Shown here: positions 35,134-43,307 of the stretch, in pieces | Layout of the letters: every line of letters starts with the position of its first letter | How positions within the stretch are numbered: position 1 is the stretch's first letter | Origin: M3007 sp031398055 | Lineage (GTDB): Bacteria; Bacteroidota; Bacteroidia; Chitinophagales; Saprospiraceae | Reading direction: 5' to 3' | NCBI GenBank assembly: GCA_031398055.1 | Contig: JANNMS010000084.1 | Location: 1 to 64,000, forward strand | DNA length: 64,000 nucleotides | Program-made: the position numbers and the translations under genes | The notes under the pieces: generated by a model | Told to the model about the DNA's origin: nothing | The model's database searches: none | Seen by the model: the letters and a program-made list of their open reading frames with translations, nothing else

Positions 35134-36015
35134 ATGGAACGAAAGGAATTTTTGAAAAAAACATTGCTCGGCACGGGCATTTTGGCCGCCACAAAATCGC
35201 TCGGCAGCGTCGTCAAAAATGAAATTGACGAACTCCGACCCCTCGAAATTGTCGGTTTTAATCACATTCCCAATCCAAATTCTTTAAAAATGGAAAATAC
35301 CGTTTTGCACCGCGCCGCGACGCGCGGCCATGCCGACCACGGTTGGCTCAATTCGCACCACAGTTTCAGTTTCGCCAATTATTACAACCCCGACCGGATG
35401 CATTTTGGCGTGCTGCGGGTCTTGAACGACGACACGGTTGCCGCCGGGCAGGGCTTCGGAAAGCACCCGCACGACAACATGGAAATCATCAGCATCCCGC
35501 TCGAAGGCGACCTCGAACACAAGGACAGCATGGGAAATACGACGGTTATCCGGCACGGCGACGTGCAGGTGATGTCGGCAGGGACGGGCATTTTTCATTC
35601 AGAATACAACAAAAATGCCACCGAACAGGTCAAATTTTTGCAGATTTGGGTGTTCCCAAACAAAAAAGGCGTGACCCCGAGGTACGACCAAATCACGTTG
35701 GATTCGTCCGACCGGCACAACCGTTTTCAACAAATCCTTTCGCCAAATTCGGATGACGCAGGCGTCTGGATTCATCAAAATGCGTGGTTTCACCTCGGCC
35801 GTTTCGATGCCAATTTTTCAACGGAATACAATTTGAAAAGTCCAAAAACCAACGGCGTTTATGCTTTTGTCTTGGCCGGAAAAGTGAAAATCGGACAACA
35901 GGAACTCGAACCGCGCGATGGTTTTGGGATTTGGGACACCGAAAAAATCATGGTTGAGGCACTTTCAAACGACGCAGAAATCTTGTTGATGGAAGTGCCG
36001 ATGACAATTGGATGA
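35134..36015 (+). CDS. Pirin-family protein with N-terminal export-like segment
   Basis: The bicupin has 293 residues. The pirin core begins at about 50 (MENTVLHRAATRGHADHGWL) and has the metal ligands in NSHHSFSFANYY, KHPHDNMEIISIPLEG and GTGIFHSEYN. Residues 1-27 (MERKEFLKKTLLGTGILAAT) look like a secretion signal, although the RKEFLKK motif lacks a strict twin arginine. Most pirins are cytoplasmic, so export would be unusual. An internal ATG at 35290 gives a plain pirin and cannot be excluded as a second start. Confidence 0.86.
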   Translation: MERKEFLKKTLLGTGILAATKSLGSVVKNEIDELRPLEIVGFNHIPNPNSLKMENTVLHRAATRGHADHGWLNSHHSFSFANYYNPDRMHFGVLRVLNDDTVAAGQGFGKHPHDNMEIISIPLEGDLEHKDSMGNTTVIRHGDVQVMSAGTGIFHSEYNKNATEQVKFLQIWVFPNKKGVTPRYDQITLDSSDRHNRFQQILSPNSDDAGVWIHQNAWFHLGRFDANFSTEYNLKSPKTNGVYAFVLAGKVKIGQQELEPRDGFGIWDTEKIMVEALSNDAEILLMEVPMTIG

Positions 36016-36050
36016 TTAGTTATTGGTTAATTAGTTATCAGTTATTAGTC
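36014..36050 (+). repeat. One-armed TTAGTTATTGG heptamer array after the pirin gene
   Basis: Units of the GTTATTGG/GTTATCAG type follow directly after the stop codon. Mirrored units are absent. The sequence is close to the argC-argD element. Confidence 0.6.
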
Positions 36051-36093
36051 AAAAATCTCAATAAAAAATTTCATAAAAATTAAATTTAAAAAA

Positions 36094-36624
36094 ATGAACT
36101 GGACTTTCGATGCCGCGCACAGCGAACTGAATTTTAAAGTAAAACACATGATGATTGCCAACGTTTCGGGCAGTTTTGGCACTTTTGATGTGCAGGCCAC
36201 GTCGGACGGGGCGAATTTTGAAAACCCAAAAATCGAGTTTACCGCCGAAACGGCAAGCATTTCGACTGGCAACGAACAGCGCGACGGACACCTCCGCAGC
36301 GGCGATTTTTTCGATGCCGAGACATTTCCGCAACTCAAATTCAAATCAACTTCTTGGGAAAAAGACGACGACGACGAATTCGAATTGCACGGCGATTTGA
36401 CTATCCGCGACGTGACTTTGCCCGTCAAATTGGAAGTCGAATTTGGCGGCGTGGGCAAAGACCCCTGGGGCCAGACGAAAGCCGGTTTTTCGGTGAAAGG
36501 CAAAATCAACCGCAAGGATTTTGGTTTGAACTGGAATTCCGCGCTCGAAGCAGGCGGTGTTTTGGTGGGCGAGGACGTCAAAATTTCGGCTGAAATCCAG
36601 TTGATTCAGCAGGCTGCGGCTTGA
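36094..36624 (+). CDS. YceI-family lipid-binding-like protein
   Basis: The 176-residue protein matches the YceI lipocalin-like fold: MNWTFDAAHSELNFKVKHMM at the start, GSFGTFDV, IEFTAETASISTGNEQRDGH, LRSGDFFDAETFPQLKFKST, and VKGKINRKDFGLNWNS near the end. YceI proteins bind isoprenoid-type lipids. There is no signal peptide, so this one seems cytoplasmic, common in Bacteroidota. A strong terminator follows. It may share a transcript with the pirin gene 79 bases upstream. Confidence 0.92.
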   Translation: MNWTFDAAHSELNFKVKHMMIANVSGSFGTFDVQATSDGANFENPKIEFTAETASISTGNEQRDGHLRSGDFFDAETFPQLKFKSTSWEKDDDDEFELHGDLTIRDVTLPVKLEVEFGGVGKDPWGQTKAGFSVKGKINRKDFGLNWNSALEAGGVLVGEDVKISAEIQLIQQAAA

Positions 36625-36647
36625 TTTTTTTCAAAAAATAAGGGTGT

Positions 36648-36684
36648 AAAAAATGGTCGGACGGCAGCGTCCGACCATTTTTTT
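36648..36684 (+). terminator. Rho-independent terminator after yceI-like gene
   Basis: AAAAAATGGTCGGACG (36648-36663) and its exact complement (36668-36683) enclose a GCAG loop, followed by T residues. Confidence 0.88.
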
Positions 36685-36713
36685 TGAAATTTGCGGTCAA
36701 ATGAAATTGAAAA

Positions 36714-37295
36714 ATGTTTGACCAAATTGACAAATACGTTGCCCGCTGCATTCACCTCAACGAGGCGGAATCGGAATTTTTCCACTCGGTTTTGCAGCCA
36801 AAAAATTTAAAAAAGAAAACCTTTTTGCTGCACGAAAACGAGGTCTGCCAATTTGAAACCTACATTATAAAAGGTTGTATCCGAACGTTTTACGTCAATG
36901 AAAACGGGTTCGAGGTCAATTTGCAATTTGCCATCGAAGATTGGTGGGTGGGCGATGTGGCCAGTTTTTCGGAAGGAAAACCGAGCCGGATGTTTATCCA
37001 AACGATGGAAGATTGCGAGGTTTTGATGATTGGCCGGGAGCAAAAAGAGGCACTTTTTCAGCGCGTCCCGAAGTTCGAGCGGCTGTTCCGGTTGATTATC
37101 CAGCGGAATTTGGCGGCCCTGCAAAACCGTTTTTTCTCCACCGTTTCGCAACCTGCGGAAGTTCGATATCTTGAATTTTTGGAAAAATACCCGACCATCC
37201 CGCAGCGGATTCCGCAACATTATATCGCGTCTTTTTTGGGGATTTCGCCGGAGTTTTTGAGTAAAATCAGGGCAAAATTGAACCGGAAAAAATAA
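36714..37295 (+). CDS. Crp/Fnr-family transcriptional regulator
   Basis: The 193-residue protein has a cyclic-nucleotide-binding-like beta-roll at about 20-110 (KKKTFLLHENEVCQFETYII, KGCIRTFYVNENGFEVNLQF, DWWVGDVASF) and a short C-terminal helix-turn-helix (IPQHYIASFLGISPEFLSKI). It is typical of the short Bacteroidota Crp/Fnr group. There are no Fnr-type cysteine clusters. The effector is unknown. Confidence 0.92.
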   Translation: MFDQIDKYVARCIHLNEAESEFFHSVLQPKNLKKKTFLLHENEVCQFETYIIKGCIRTFYVNENGFEVNLQFAIEDWWVGDVASFSEGKPSRMFIQTMEDCEVLMIGREQKEALFQRVPKFERLFRLIIQRNLAALQNRFFSTVSQPAEVRYLEFLEKYPTIPQRIPQHYIASFLGISPEFLSKIRAKLNRKK

Positions 37296-37316
37296 ATTAA
37301 TTGGTTGAATTGGGGA

Positions 37317-38006
37317 TCATTCCAGCCGGTCGAAGACCCAAATTGTATTTGCATCCATTTGAAAACCGATGACTCCGAAGCCTTTTTGGAAATAAACGCC
37401 TTTTTCGGCTACTGCATTGACATCCTTCAAAAATTCCACATTTTGAAAAGTTTTACCTTGCAAAATAACTGTTTTTGAAAAATCGCCCACCGAAAAATAG
37501 GTCATATTTAATGTTCCGGGTTTCACGTTTTTTGCATCGGCCAAAAAGCGGCCACCACCATTTAATATTTCGTTCGCATAAAACAAACTGAAATTGATGT
37601 CAAAATTATCATAAGGCCTGCTCTCCGACTCATATTCCCATACAGAACCTGCGAACCATCTATAATCTAAGGTTCCAATGAACGGAGCCTGCGTTTTGAA
37701 CCGATGATTAATGTTATTCGATTCAAAATATTCACAACGGGTGCCAACATCCAATTTGACAAATTCCTCATTCTCTTCTTCAAAAATGAAAGATATTTCG
37801 ACTCCCTGAGCATTTTTGAAAATCAATTTTTGCCCAATTTTTAGCGATTCGACCATCGCCAAGGATTTTCCACTGATTTTTGATTCCCCTACCCGAACCT
37901 CTGTCGAGCATGGGCTTGCCTCGGGAAATACAGAAAGTGCTTCTTTCAAGCATGAAGTGAACGCAAAAACAAAAAAGGAAGCAGTAAAAATCAAAATCTT
38001 TTTCAT
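37317..38006 (-). CDS. Hypothetical lipoprotein, 229 aa
   Basis: From ATG 38006 the protein begins MKKILIFTASFFVFAFTSCL with a lipobox (FTSC) and predicted lipidated Cys at 18 or 19. The rest is soluble, beta-rich, with no family I recognise; GESKISGKSLAMVESLKIGQ and YRWFAGSVWEYESESRPYD can be seen. It is likely outer-membrane anchored. Upstream of the start lies an 11-base tandem repeat. It is convergent with the Crp/Fnr gene. Confidence 0.75.
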   Translation of the reverse strand: MKKILIFTASFFVFAFTSCLKEALSVFPEASPCSTEVRVGESKISGKSLAMVESLKIGQKLIFKNAQGVEISFIFEEENEEFVKLDVGTRCEYFESNNINHRFKTQAPFIGTLDYRWFAGSVWEYESESRPYDNFDINFSLFYANEILNGGGRFLADAKNVKPGTLNMTYFSVGDFSKTVILQGKTFQNVEFLKDVNAVAEKGVYFQKGFGVIGFQMDANTIWVFDRLE

Positions 38007-38019
38007 CGTTGAAATTTTA

Positions 38020-38052
38020 TGTGTGATTGATGTGTGATTGATGTGTGATTGA
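38020..38052 (+). repeat. Three perfect copies of TGTGTGATTGA
   Basis: The 11-base unit is repeated three times directly upstream of the lipoprotein gene start, in its promoter/leader. Copy number could vary by slippage and alter expression; that is inference. Confidence 0.8.
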
Positions 38053-38209
38053 TAGGACAAAAATGTGGCCTTTCAAAATCCGCTTTAAATTGAATTTCAA
38101 TCCTGACAAAATTGTTTTTCTTCAATATCAATAATGACTGTGCGAATTGTGCATTTTCGAGGTCAAAAGCATCCACAAATTGTGTGAATCGGTTTTTGAA
38201 AATGCGGGC

Positions 38210-38217
38210 TACTTTTG
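38210..38217 (+). promoter_or_regulatory. Bacteroidota-type -7 box, TACTTTTG
   Basis: This exact TAnnTTTG match lies 24 bases before the sigma-factor ATG at 38241. A TTGTG at 38180 is rather far for a -33 element. Confidence 0.4.
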
Positions 38218-38240
38218 CCACTGATTTTTTTCAAAAACCA

Positions 38241-38813
38241 ATGCTCAAATTTTTCCGAACATCTCGACCCGACGCGCAAACCGATGAACAATTGCTCGCG
38301 GCCTACCTAAAAAGTGGCGACCAACGGCATTTGGGCATTTTGTACGAGCGGTACATGCCGATGGTTTATGGGGTTTGTTTGAAAATTTTCAAGGATGTGG
38401 GCAAATCTGAGGACGCGGTGATGGCCATTTTTGAGGAGTTGACGCGAAAAGTGCGCGAGCATCAAATCGAAAGTTTTCGCGGTTGGTTGTACGTTTTGGC
38501 CAGAAATCATTGCCTGATGGAATGGCGGAAAAAGCAACGCCGACCGACCGACCACCTCGCGCCCGAAGAAATGGCACGGTTCGACAACCCCGAAACTGAC
38601 CCAGAATTTGAACTTCCGACTGACCGACCCGCACTCGAAAAATGTTTGGAAAAATTAAATGACCAACAAAAAACCTGCGTTTCTATGTTTTATTACGATG
38701 ATTTTTCGTACAAAGAAATTTCTGAAAAATTGTCGCTCGACCTCGGAATGGTTCGTTCTTTTATCCAAAATGGAAAACGCAACCTGAAAATTTGTCTCGA
38801 AAGTTTAAAATGA
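38241..38813 (+). CDS. ECF-type RNA polymerase sigma factor
   Basis: ATG 38241 gives 190 residues. Region 2 lies at about 20-90 (LLAAYLKSGDQRHLGILYER, YMPMVYGVCLKIFKDVGKSE, DAVMAIFEEL, FRGWLYVLARNHCLMEWRKK) and region 4 at about 125-185 (LNDQQKTCVSMFYYDDFSYK, EISEKLSLDLGMVRSFIQNG). The stop overlaps the ATG of the next gene (ATGA), coupling it to its anti-sigma factor. Confidence 0.92.
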   Translation: MLKFFRTSRPDAQTDEQLLAAYLKSGDQRHLGILYERYMPMVYGVCLKIFKDVGKSEDAVMAIFEELTRKVREHQIESFRGWLYVLARNHCLMEWRKKQRRPTDHLAPEEMARFDNPETDPEFELPTDRPALEKCLEKLNDQQKTCVSMFYYDDFSYKEISEKLSLDLGMVRSFIQNGKRNLKICLESLK

Positions 38814-39925
38814 AAAATAAAATTCATCAAGCCGACCAAAATTTTCTCGACCTGCTGCAACGTTGGCTGCGGGGTGATTTTCGTCGTGCCGATGAAAAAT
38901 CGGTGCAAAAATTGACCGACGACGATGATTTTCGCCGCGAGGCGATGCAGGGTTTTTCGGAATTTTCGGAGGTAAATCACAGCGAAAAATTGGCGGTTTT
39001 GCGGCAGCGATTGGCTGAAAAAACGGGTGCTGCGCCACAACTCCGGGTCGTTTGGATGCAGCGGATGTTGGCTGCGGCTGCGGTTTTGGTGCTGGTTTTG
39101 GGGACGGTTTGGTTGTTTCAAAAACAAGAAATTTCACCTGAAAAAACTGCCGTAAATCTGCCTCAACCTGCTGAAAATCAGGGAGTTGGAACACCTGCGC
39201 CAGAAAATTCGGATGCTAAAATTTATACAGAAAACAGTGCCGCCCCAGAAAATCAAGGTTCGGCGGCGGACAAAATTTTGGCCGAAAAACCTGCGGCAAA
39301 ACCAACAATTTCCAGCAGTGGAAAACGGGATGAAATAACTGTCGCCACTGCTCCCCAATCTGTTTCGGAAGACCGCCCGACGGATTTTTCGCAACCGAAA
39401 ATGGAAGCAGAAATGAATGAAATTGTGGTGGCGGATGATAAAATTTCACCGGTTCGGTCTGCCGAAGTTGCACCGCCGCCGCCCTCTTTCGAGGAAAAAA
39501 TGGCCAAGGAAAACGCCGCAGATTTTTCAAAAAAGAAAATGCCAACTGCTTCAAAACCAGCCAATCCGGCCAAATCTCTGCCCGCCGGGCAAATAAAACA
39601 CGACACCGACGCAAAACCTGACCTCGGAAAATTGCGGAAAAAAGAAGAAATTATTGCCGCCGCCGAACCCATCGGAGGCTGGGACAATTTCAATGAATAC
39701 ATCCGGCAAAACGCGCGGCTGACTCCCGAAGCCGCCAAACAAATGAATTTTGGACTCGTGGGTTTGCAATTTTACCCAACTCCGGAAGGTGAAACGGGCA
39801 GCATCGTGATTACAAAATCGCTCGGTTTTGGACTCGACGAGGAGGCAAAACGTCTCGTTAAACTTTTCGACTGGCAGCCCGGAAAAAACAATCTGGTGAA
39901 ATTGGAGATTCGGTTTGCCCGATGA
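38810..39925 (+). CDS. Anti-sigma factor with C-terminal TonB-like domain
   Basis: The 371-residue protein starts with a helical cytoplasmic head (1-80; LRGDFRRADEKSVQKLTDDD), one membrane span (86-103; MLAAAAVLVLVLGTVWLF), a long Pro/Glu/Ala-rich periplasmic linker, and a C-terminal TonB-like domain at about 285-371 (WDNFNEYIRQNARLTPEAAK, VGLQFYPTPEGETGSIVITK, EAKRLVKLFDWQPGKNN). Such TonB C-terminal folds bind outer-membrane receptors or peptidoglycan. It is translationally coupled to the sigma gene, so it probably holds the sigma factor at the membrane and senses an envelope state. Confidence 0.8.
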   Translation: MKNKIHQADQNFLDLLQRWLRGDFRRADEKSVQKLTDDDDFRREAMQGFSEFSEVNHSEKLAVLRQRLAEKTGAAPQLRVVWMQRMLAAAAVLVLVLGTVWLFQKQEISPEKTAVNLPQPAENQGVGTPAPENSDAKIYTENSAAPENQGSAADKILAEKPAAKPTISSSGKRDEITVATAPQSVSEDRPTDFSQPKMEAEMNEIVVADDKISPVRSAEVAPPPPSFEEKMAKENAADFSKKKMPTASKPANPAKSLPAGQIKHDTDAKPDLGKLRKKEEIIAAAEPIGGWDNFNEYIRQNARLTPEAAKQMNFGLVGLQFYPTPEGETGSIVITKSLGFGLDEEAKRLVKLFDWQPGKNNLVKLEIRFAR

Positions 39926-39926
39926 T

Positions 39927-39986
39927 TGGAGGGCGGAATTTATTCCGCCCAGTGTTTTTTAAAGGCGGAATAAATTCCGCCCTCCC
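39927..39986. repeat. Mirrored GGAGGGCGGAATTTATTCCG element
   Basis: The left copy GGAGGGCGGAATTTATTCCG and the right copy (39964-39986) are mutual reverse complements around a short T-rich spacer. It fills the gap before the LytTR gene. Its first 27 bases equal those at 15895. Confidence 0.85.
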
Positions 39987-39999
39987 ATAATTTCGCGGC

Positions 40000-40902
40000 A
40001 TGAATTTTTTACCAAAACGATTTTCCCGACCCTACCCTGCGCCCGGCGGCTGGCGAAACGCCCTGATTTCCGGCCTCGTCGGAGGTGTTTTTGTTGCCCT
40101 GTTTTTGTTTTTTGTCAGGCCGTTCGGCACGGTCATTTCACCGGGAAAAGAAGTTTTTTACCTTTGGATTTGCCTGCAATTTGGCCTCGTCACCCTGTTT
40201 TGCGCCTTGTTTTGCGGTGGGCTGACGGTGGTTTTTCCCAAAATTTTTGATGAAAAAAACTGGACAGTCGGGCGCGAAATTTTGTACTACATCTTTTTCA
40301 TTTCGCTGATTGGCTCGGCCAATTTTGTATTCGCCCATTTCAAGTTTGGGTCCGGAATTTCCTTTTCAAATTTTTTGACCTGGCAATGGATGACCCTCGT
40401 CGTGGGCATTTTCCCGACGGTTTTTGGCGTTTTTTTTAAAGAAATCAAACTTTTGCGGCAATTTTCAATGGGCGCGGCAGATTTGACAAAGCAAATTGAA
40501 AGCCACCCGCACCCACAAAAAACGCCCGAAAATCAGTCGAAAAACCAATCCGAAAAACCAATAATTTTGGAAGGCGACAACCAAAACGAGTCGCTGCGGC
40601 TGCTGCCAGCGCAGGTTTTTTACCTTTCCGCTGCCGACAATTATGTGCAGGTTTATTTTTTGGAAAATGGCGTTTTGAAAAACCGGATGCTGCGCGGTTC
40701 GCTCAAAAAAATGGAGGACCAACTGGCCGAAAACCCGATTTTTTACCGCTGCCACCGGACGTTTATTGTGAATTTGGAAAAGGTTTTGAAAGTTTCGGGG
40801 AACGCGCAGGGCTACAAATTGCATCTTGTCGAGACCGATTTTTTGGTGCCGGTTTCGCGAAGTTTGAATGAAGAAATCAAACAAAAATTTGAGGATTTTT
40901 AA
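40000..40902 (+). CDS. Membrane-anchored LytTR-family transcriptional regulator
   Basis: The 300-residue protein has four membrane spans (about 20-42, 50-75, 88-107, 118-140) and a C-terminal LytTR DNA-binding domain at about 205-300 (LPAQVFYLSAADNYVQVYFL, RCHRTFIVNLEKVLKVSGNA, VPVSRSLNEEI). It lacks a receiver domain, so it may respond directly to a membrane signal. The adenine deaminase gene follows 14 bases later; co-transcription is likely, but functional linkage is unknown. Confidence 0.88.
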   Translation: MNFLPKRFSRPYPAPGGWRNALISGLVGGVFVALFLFFVRPFGTVISPGKEVFYLWICLQFGLVTLFCALFCGGLTVVFPKIFDEKNWTVGREILYYIFFISLIGSANFVFAHFKFGSGISFSNFLTWQWMTLVVGIFPTVFGVFFKEIKLLRQFSMGAADLTKQIESHPHPQKTPENQSKNQSEKPIILEGDNQNESLRLLPAQVFYLSAADNYVQVYFLENGVLKNRMLRGSLKKMEDQLAENPIFYRCHRTFIVNLEKVLKVSGNAQGYKLHLVETDFLVPVSRSLNEEIKQKFEDF

Positions 40903-40916
40903 AAAATTTTACCCAA

Positions 40917-42611
40917 ATGAAAATCATTTCTCACCTCGTTGACCTCCACGACCGCCGCATTTTCCCTGCGGAAATTACCATCGCCGACGGCAAAATTTCA
41001 AAAATAACAGAACTTAAAAATGCTCTCGCCTCAGGCGAGACAAATTTCATGCTCCCCGGTTTTATCGATGCCCACGTCCACATCGAAAGCAGCATGTTGC
41101 CGCCATCCGAATTTGCGCGGCTCGCGGTGGTTCACGGCACAGTCGCCACCGTTTCCGACCCGCACGAAATCGCCAATGTTTTGGGCGTGGCGGGCGTGGA
41201 ATTTATGTTGCACGATGCGCGGCGCGTGCCGTTGAAGTTTTGTTTTGGTGCGCCGTCGTGCGTTCCGGCGACGGTTTTTGAAACGGCTGGCGCAAAATTG
41301 GATGCCGACGACGTTGAAAAATTGTTGGAAAAACCCGAAATCGGATACCTCTCCGAAATGATGAATTTCCCCGGCGTTTTGAATTCCGACCCCGAAATTT
41401 TGGCAAAAATCAAAGCCGCAAAACGCCTCGGAAAACCGGTGGACGGCCACGCGCCGGGGCTGCGCGGCGAGTCGGCGAGGCAATATTTTGCCGCCGGAAT
41501 CACGACCGACCACGAGTGTTTTACTTTTGAAGAAGGTTTGGGAAAGGCAAAATTGGGCGTGAAAATTTTGATCCGGGAAGGCTCGGCCGCGCGAAATTTC
41601 GATGTTTTGTGGCCGCTTTTAAATGAATTTCCACATCAAATCATGTTTTGCAGCGACGACAAACACCCCGATGATTTGGTTCGTGGGCACATCAACCATC
41701 TCGTCGCCCGTGCAATTTCCAACGGCTGCGACCTTTTCGATACCCTCCGGGCGGCCTGCCTGAACCCAGTCGGACATTACAATTTGAAGGTCGGTTTGCT
41801 GCGCATCGGCGACCCGGCGGATTTTATTTTGGTTGAAAATTTGACCGATTTTCGAGTCCTCGAAACTTGGATTGACGGAAAAAAAGTGGCCGAAAATGGC
41901 CGTTCGCTTTTGCCCCGGCTGACCTGCGACGCACCCAATAAATTTTTGGCGAAAACGCGCCTGCCCTCGAATTTTCATTTATTTCCAAAAAGGAAAACCT
42001 CGGCGGTGAGCCAAAAAGTAAATGTCATTCGGGTTTTTGACGGGCAAATAATTAGTGGAAAGGAAACGGGTCTGGTGAAAATTTCAGCCGACGGCAGACT
42101 GCTCGCCGACCCCGAAAATGACCTGATTTTCATTGCAGTTTTGAACCGGTACGCACTCGAAAAACCGGTGGCTTTGGGTTTTGTGCGCGGTTTTGGTTTG
42201 AAAAATGGTGCGCTGGCGAGCAGCGTTGCCCACGATTCGCACAATATTGTGGCCGTTGGCGTGGATGAAAACGCGATTTGCGCGGCGGTGAACGCCGTAA
42301 TTCAGGCTCGCGGCGGCATTTCGGCGAGCGATGGTTCGAGAGCGGAGTCGAACGATGGTTTTGGAAAAACCGAGATTTTGCCGCTGCCGATTGCCGGTTT
42401 GATGTCGTTGTCGGATGGGTATTCGCTGGCAGCGGACTATTCGAAATTGGATTTTTTTGCAAAAAACCGGCTCGGTTGTGTGCTTTCCGCGCCGTTCATG
42501 TCGCTGTCGTTTTTGGCGTTGCCAGTGATTCCGGCTTTGAAAATGACGGATTTGGGGCTTTTTGATGCAGAGAAATTTGAGTTTTTGGAGGTGGAAGAGA
42601 ATTACCTTTGA
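40917..42611 (+). CDS. ade: Adenine deaminase
   Basis: This amidohydrolase converts adenine to hypoxanthine in purine salvage. It has 564 residues. FIDAHVHIESSMLPPSEFAR holds metal ligands H53 and H55, TVATVSDPHEIANVLG follows, and the C-terminal half has SVAHDSHNIVAVG and LPLPIAGLMS. Two small palindromes are read in frame: TCTCGCC-TCA-GGCGAGA (41024-41040), coding for the ALASGE stretch at about 36-41, and a TTCGA/TCGAA element near 42333-42353, coding for GSRAESND. Both lie in loops that vary in the family. Confidence 0.93.
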   Translation: MKIISHLVDLHDRRIFPAEITIADGKISKITELKNALASGETNFMLPGFIDAHVHIESSMLPPSEFARLAVVHGTVATVSDPHEIANVLGVAGVEFMLHDARRVPLKFCFGAPSCVPATVFETAGAKLDADDVEKLLEKPEIGYLSEMMNFPGVLNSDPEILAKIKAAKRLGKPVDGHAPGLRGESARQYFAAGITTDHECFTFEEGLGKAKLGVKILIREGSAARNFDVLWPLLNEFPHQIMFCSDDKHPDDLVRGHINHLVARAISNGCDLFDTLRAACLNPVGHYNLKVGLLRIGDPADFILVENLTDFRVLETWIDGKKVAENGRSLLPRLTCDAPNKFLAKTRLPSNFHLFPKRKTSAVSQKVNVIRVFDGQIISGKETGLVKISADGRLLADPENDLIFIAVLNRYALEKPVALGFVRGFGLKNGALASSVAHDSHNIVAVGVDENAICAAVNAVIQARGGISASDGSRAESNDGFGKTEILPLPIAGLMSLSDGYSLAADYSKLDFFAKNRLGCVLSAPFMSLSFLALPVIPALKMTDLGLFDAEKFEFLEVEENYL

Positions 42612-42636
42612 TTTTTAAACTTTAAATCTTGAATAC

Positions 42637-43293
42637 ATGAAGCACCTTGCTTACTTTTTGATTGTTTGTTTTTCACTGGTTTTTCAACCAATTTTCTCGC
42701 AAAAATTCAGTTTCGGAGTGCACTTGGGTTGGACAACTGGGCAATCAAAAGTAAAAACAAATAAAAGCCAATCCACCTTTGAAAACGTGGGTTGGGATCA
42801 AAGCACCGGATTAACAGCAGGCTTAAAAGGACAAATTCACTTGTCAAAACACTTCATTTTCACCTCGGGCATCGAATATTACCCGCGGTTGATGCAAGGT
42901 CAAAAAATGGTAAGTTTTGCAGGAGATTTGATAGTTTCCGGAAGAACGCATCATATTTCTGTGCCTATCATGTTAGGATACATGAGCGATTTGGACAAAA
43001 AAATCTACTGGTTTGCCAATGGCGGAGCCGGCGCAAGCATTCCCATCACCCGGGAAATTAAAACCGCAACCTATTCAGGCCAGCCGATGAACCTGAGAAT
43101 CAATACCGGCAGTGCAGATCTCAATTTTGAAATGGGAGGCGGCCTGCGATTAAATAATCGAATGCGGTTGGAGGCAATTTTGCGGTTTCAGGGCAGTCAA
43201 TTTGTAACTTCCTGGGGTTTTAATGGTGCCGGATCGAGGAGCGAGTGGTACACAAGCCGCTGGAATCCGATGATTGGCCTTGTTTTCAATTAA
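42637..43293 (+). CDS. Outer-membrane beta-barrel protein (PorT-like)
   Basis: The 218-residue protein has a signal peptide ending at IFSQ (about 22), then an eight-strand barrel pattern: FSFGVHLGWTTGQSKV, LTAGLKGQIHLSKHFIFTSG, ISVPIMLGYMSDLDKKIYWF, FEMGGGLRLNNRMRLEAILR and the final MIGLVFN. It belongs to the PorT/outer-membrane beta-barrel family common in Bacteroidota. No specific role can be assigned. The sbcD gene starts 15 bases after its stop. Confidence 0.85.
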   Translation: MKHLAYFLIVCFSLVFQPIFSQKFSFGVHLGWTTGQSKVKTNKSQSTFENVGWDQSTGLTAGLKGQIHLSKHFIFTSGIEYYPRLMQGQKMVSFAGDLIVSGRTHHISVPIMLGYMSDLDKKIYWFANGGAGASIPITREIKTATYSGQPMNLRINTGSADLNFEMGGGLRLNNRMRLEAILRFQGSQFVTSWGFNGAGSRSEWYTSRWNPMIGLVFN

Positions 43294-43307
43294 AAATCCC
43301 CTTGTCC

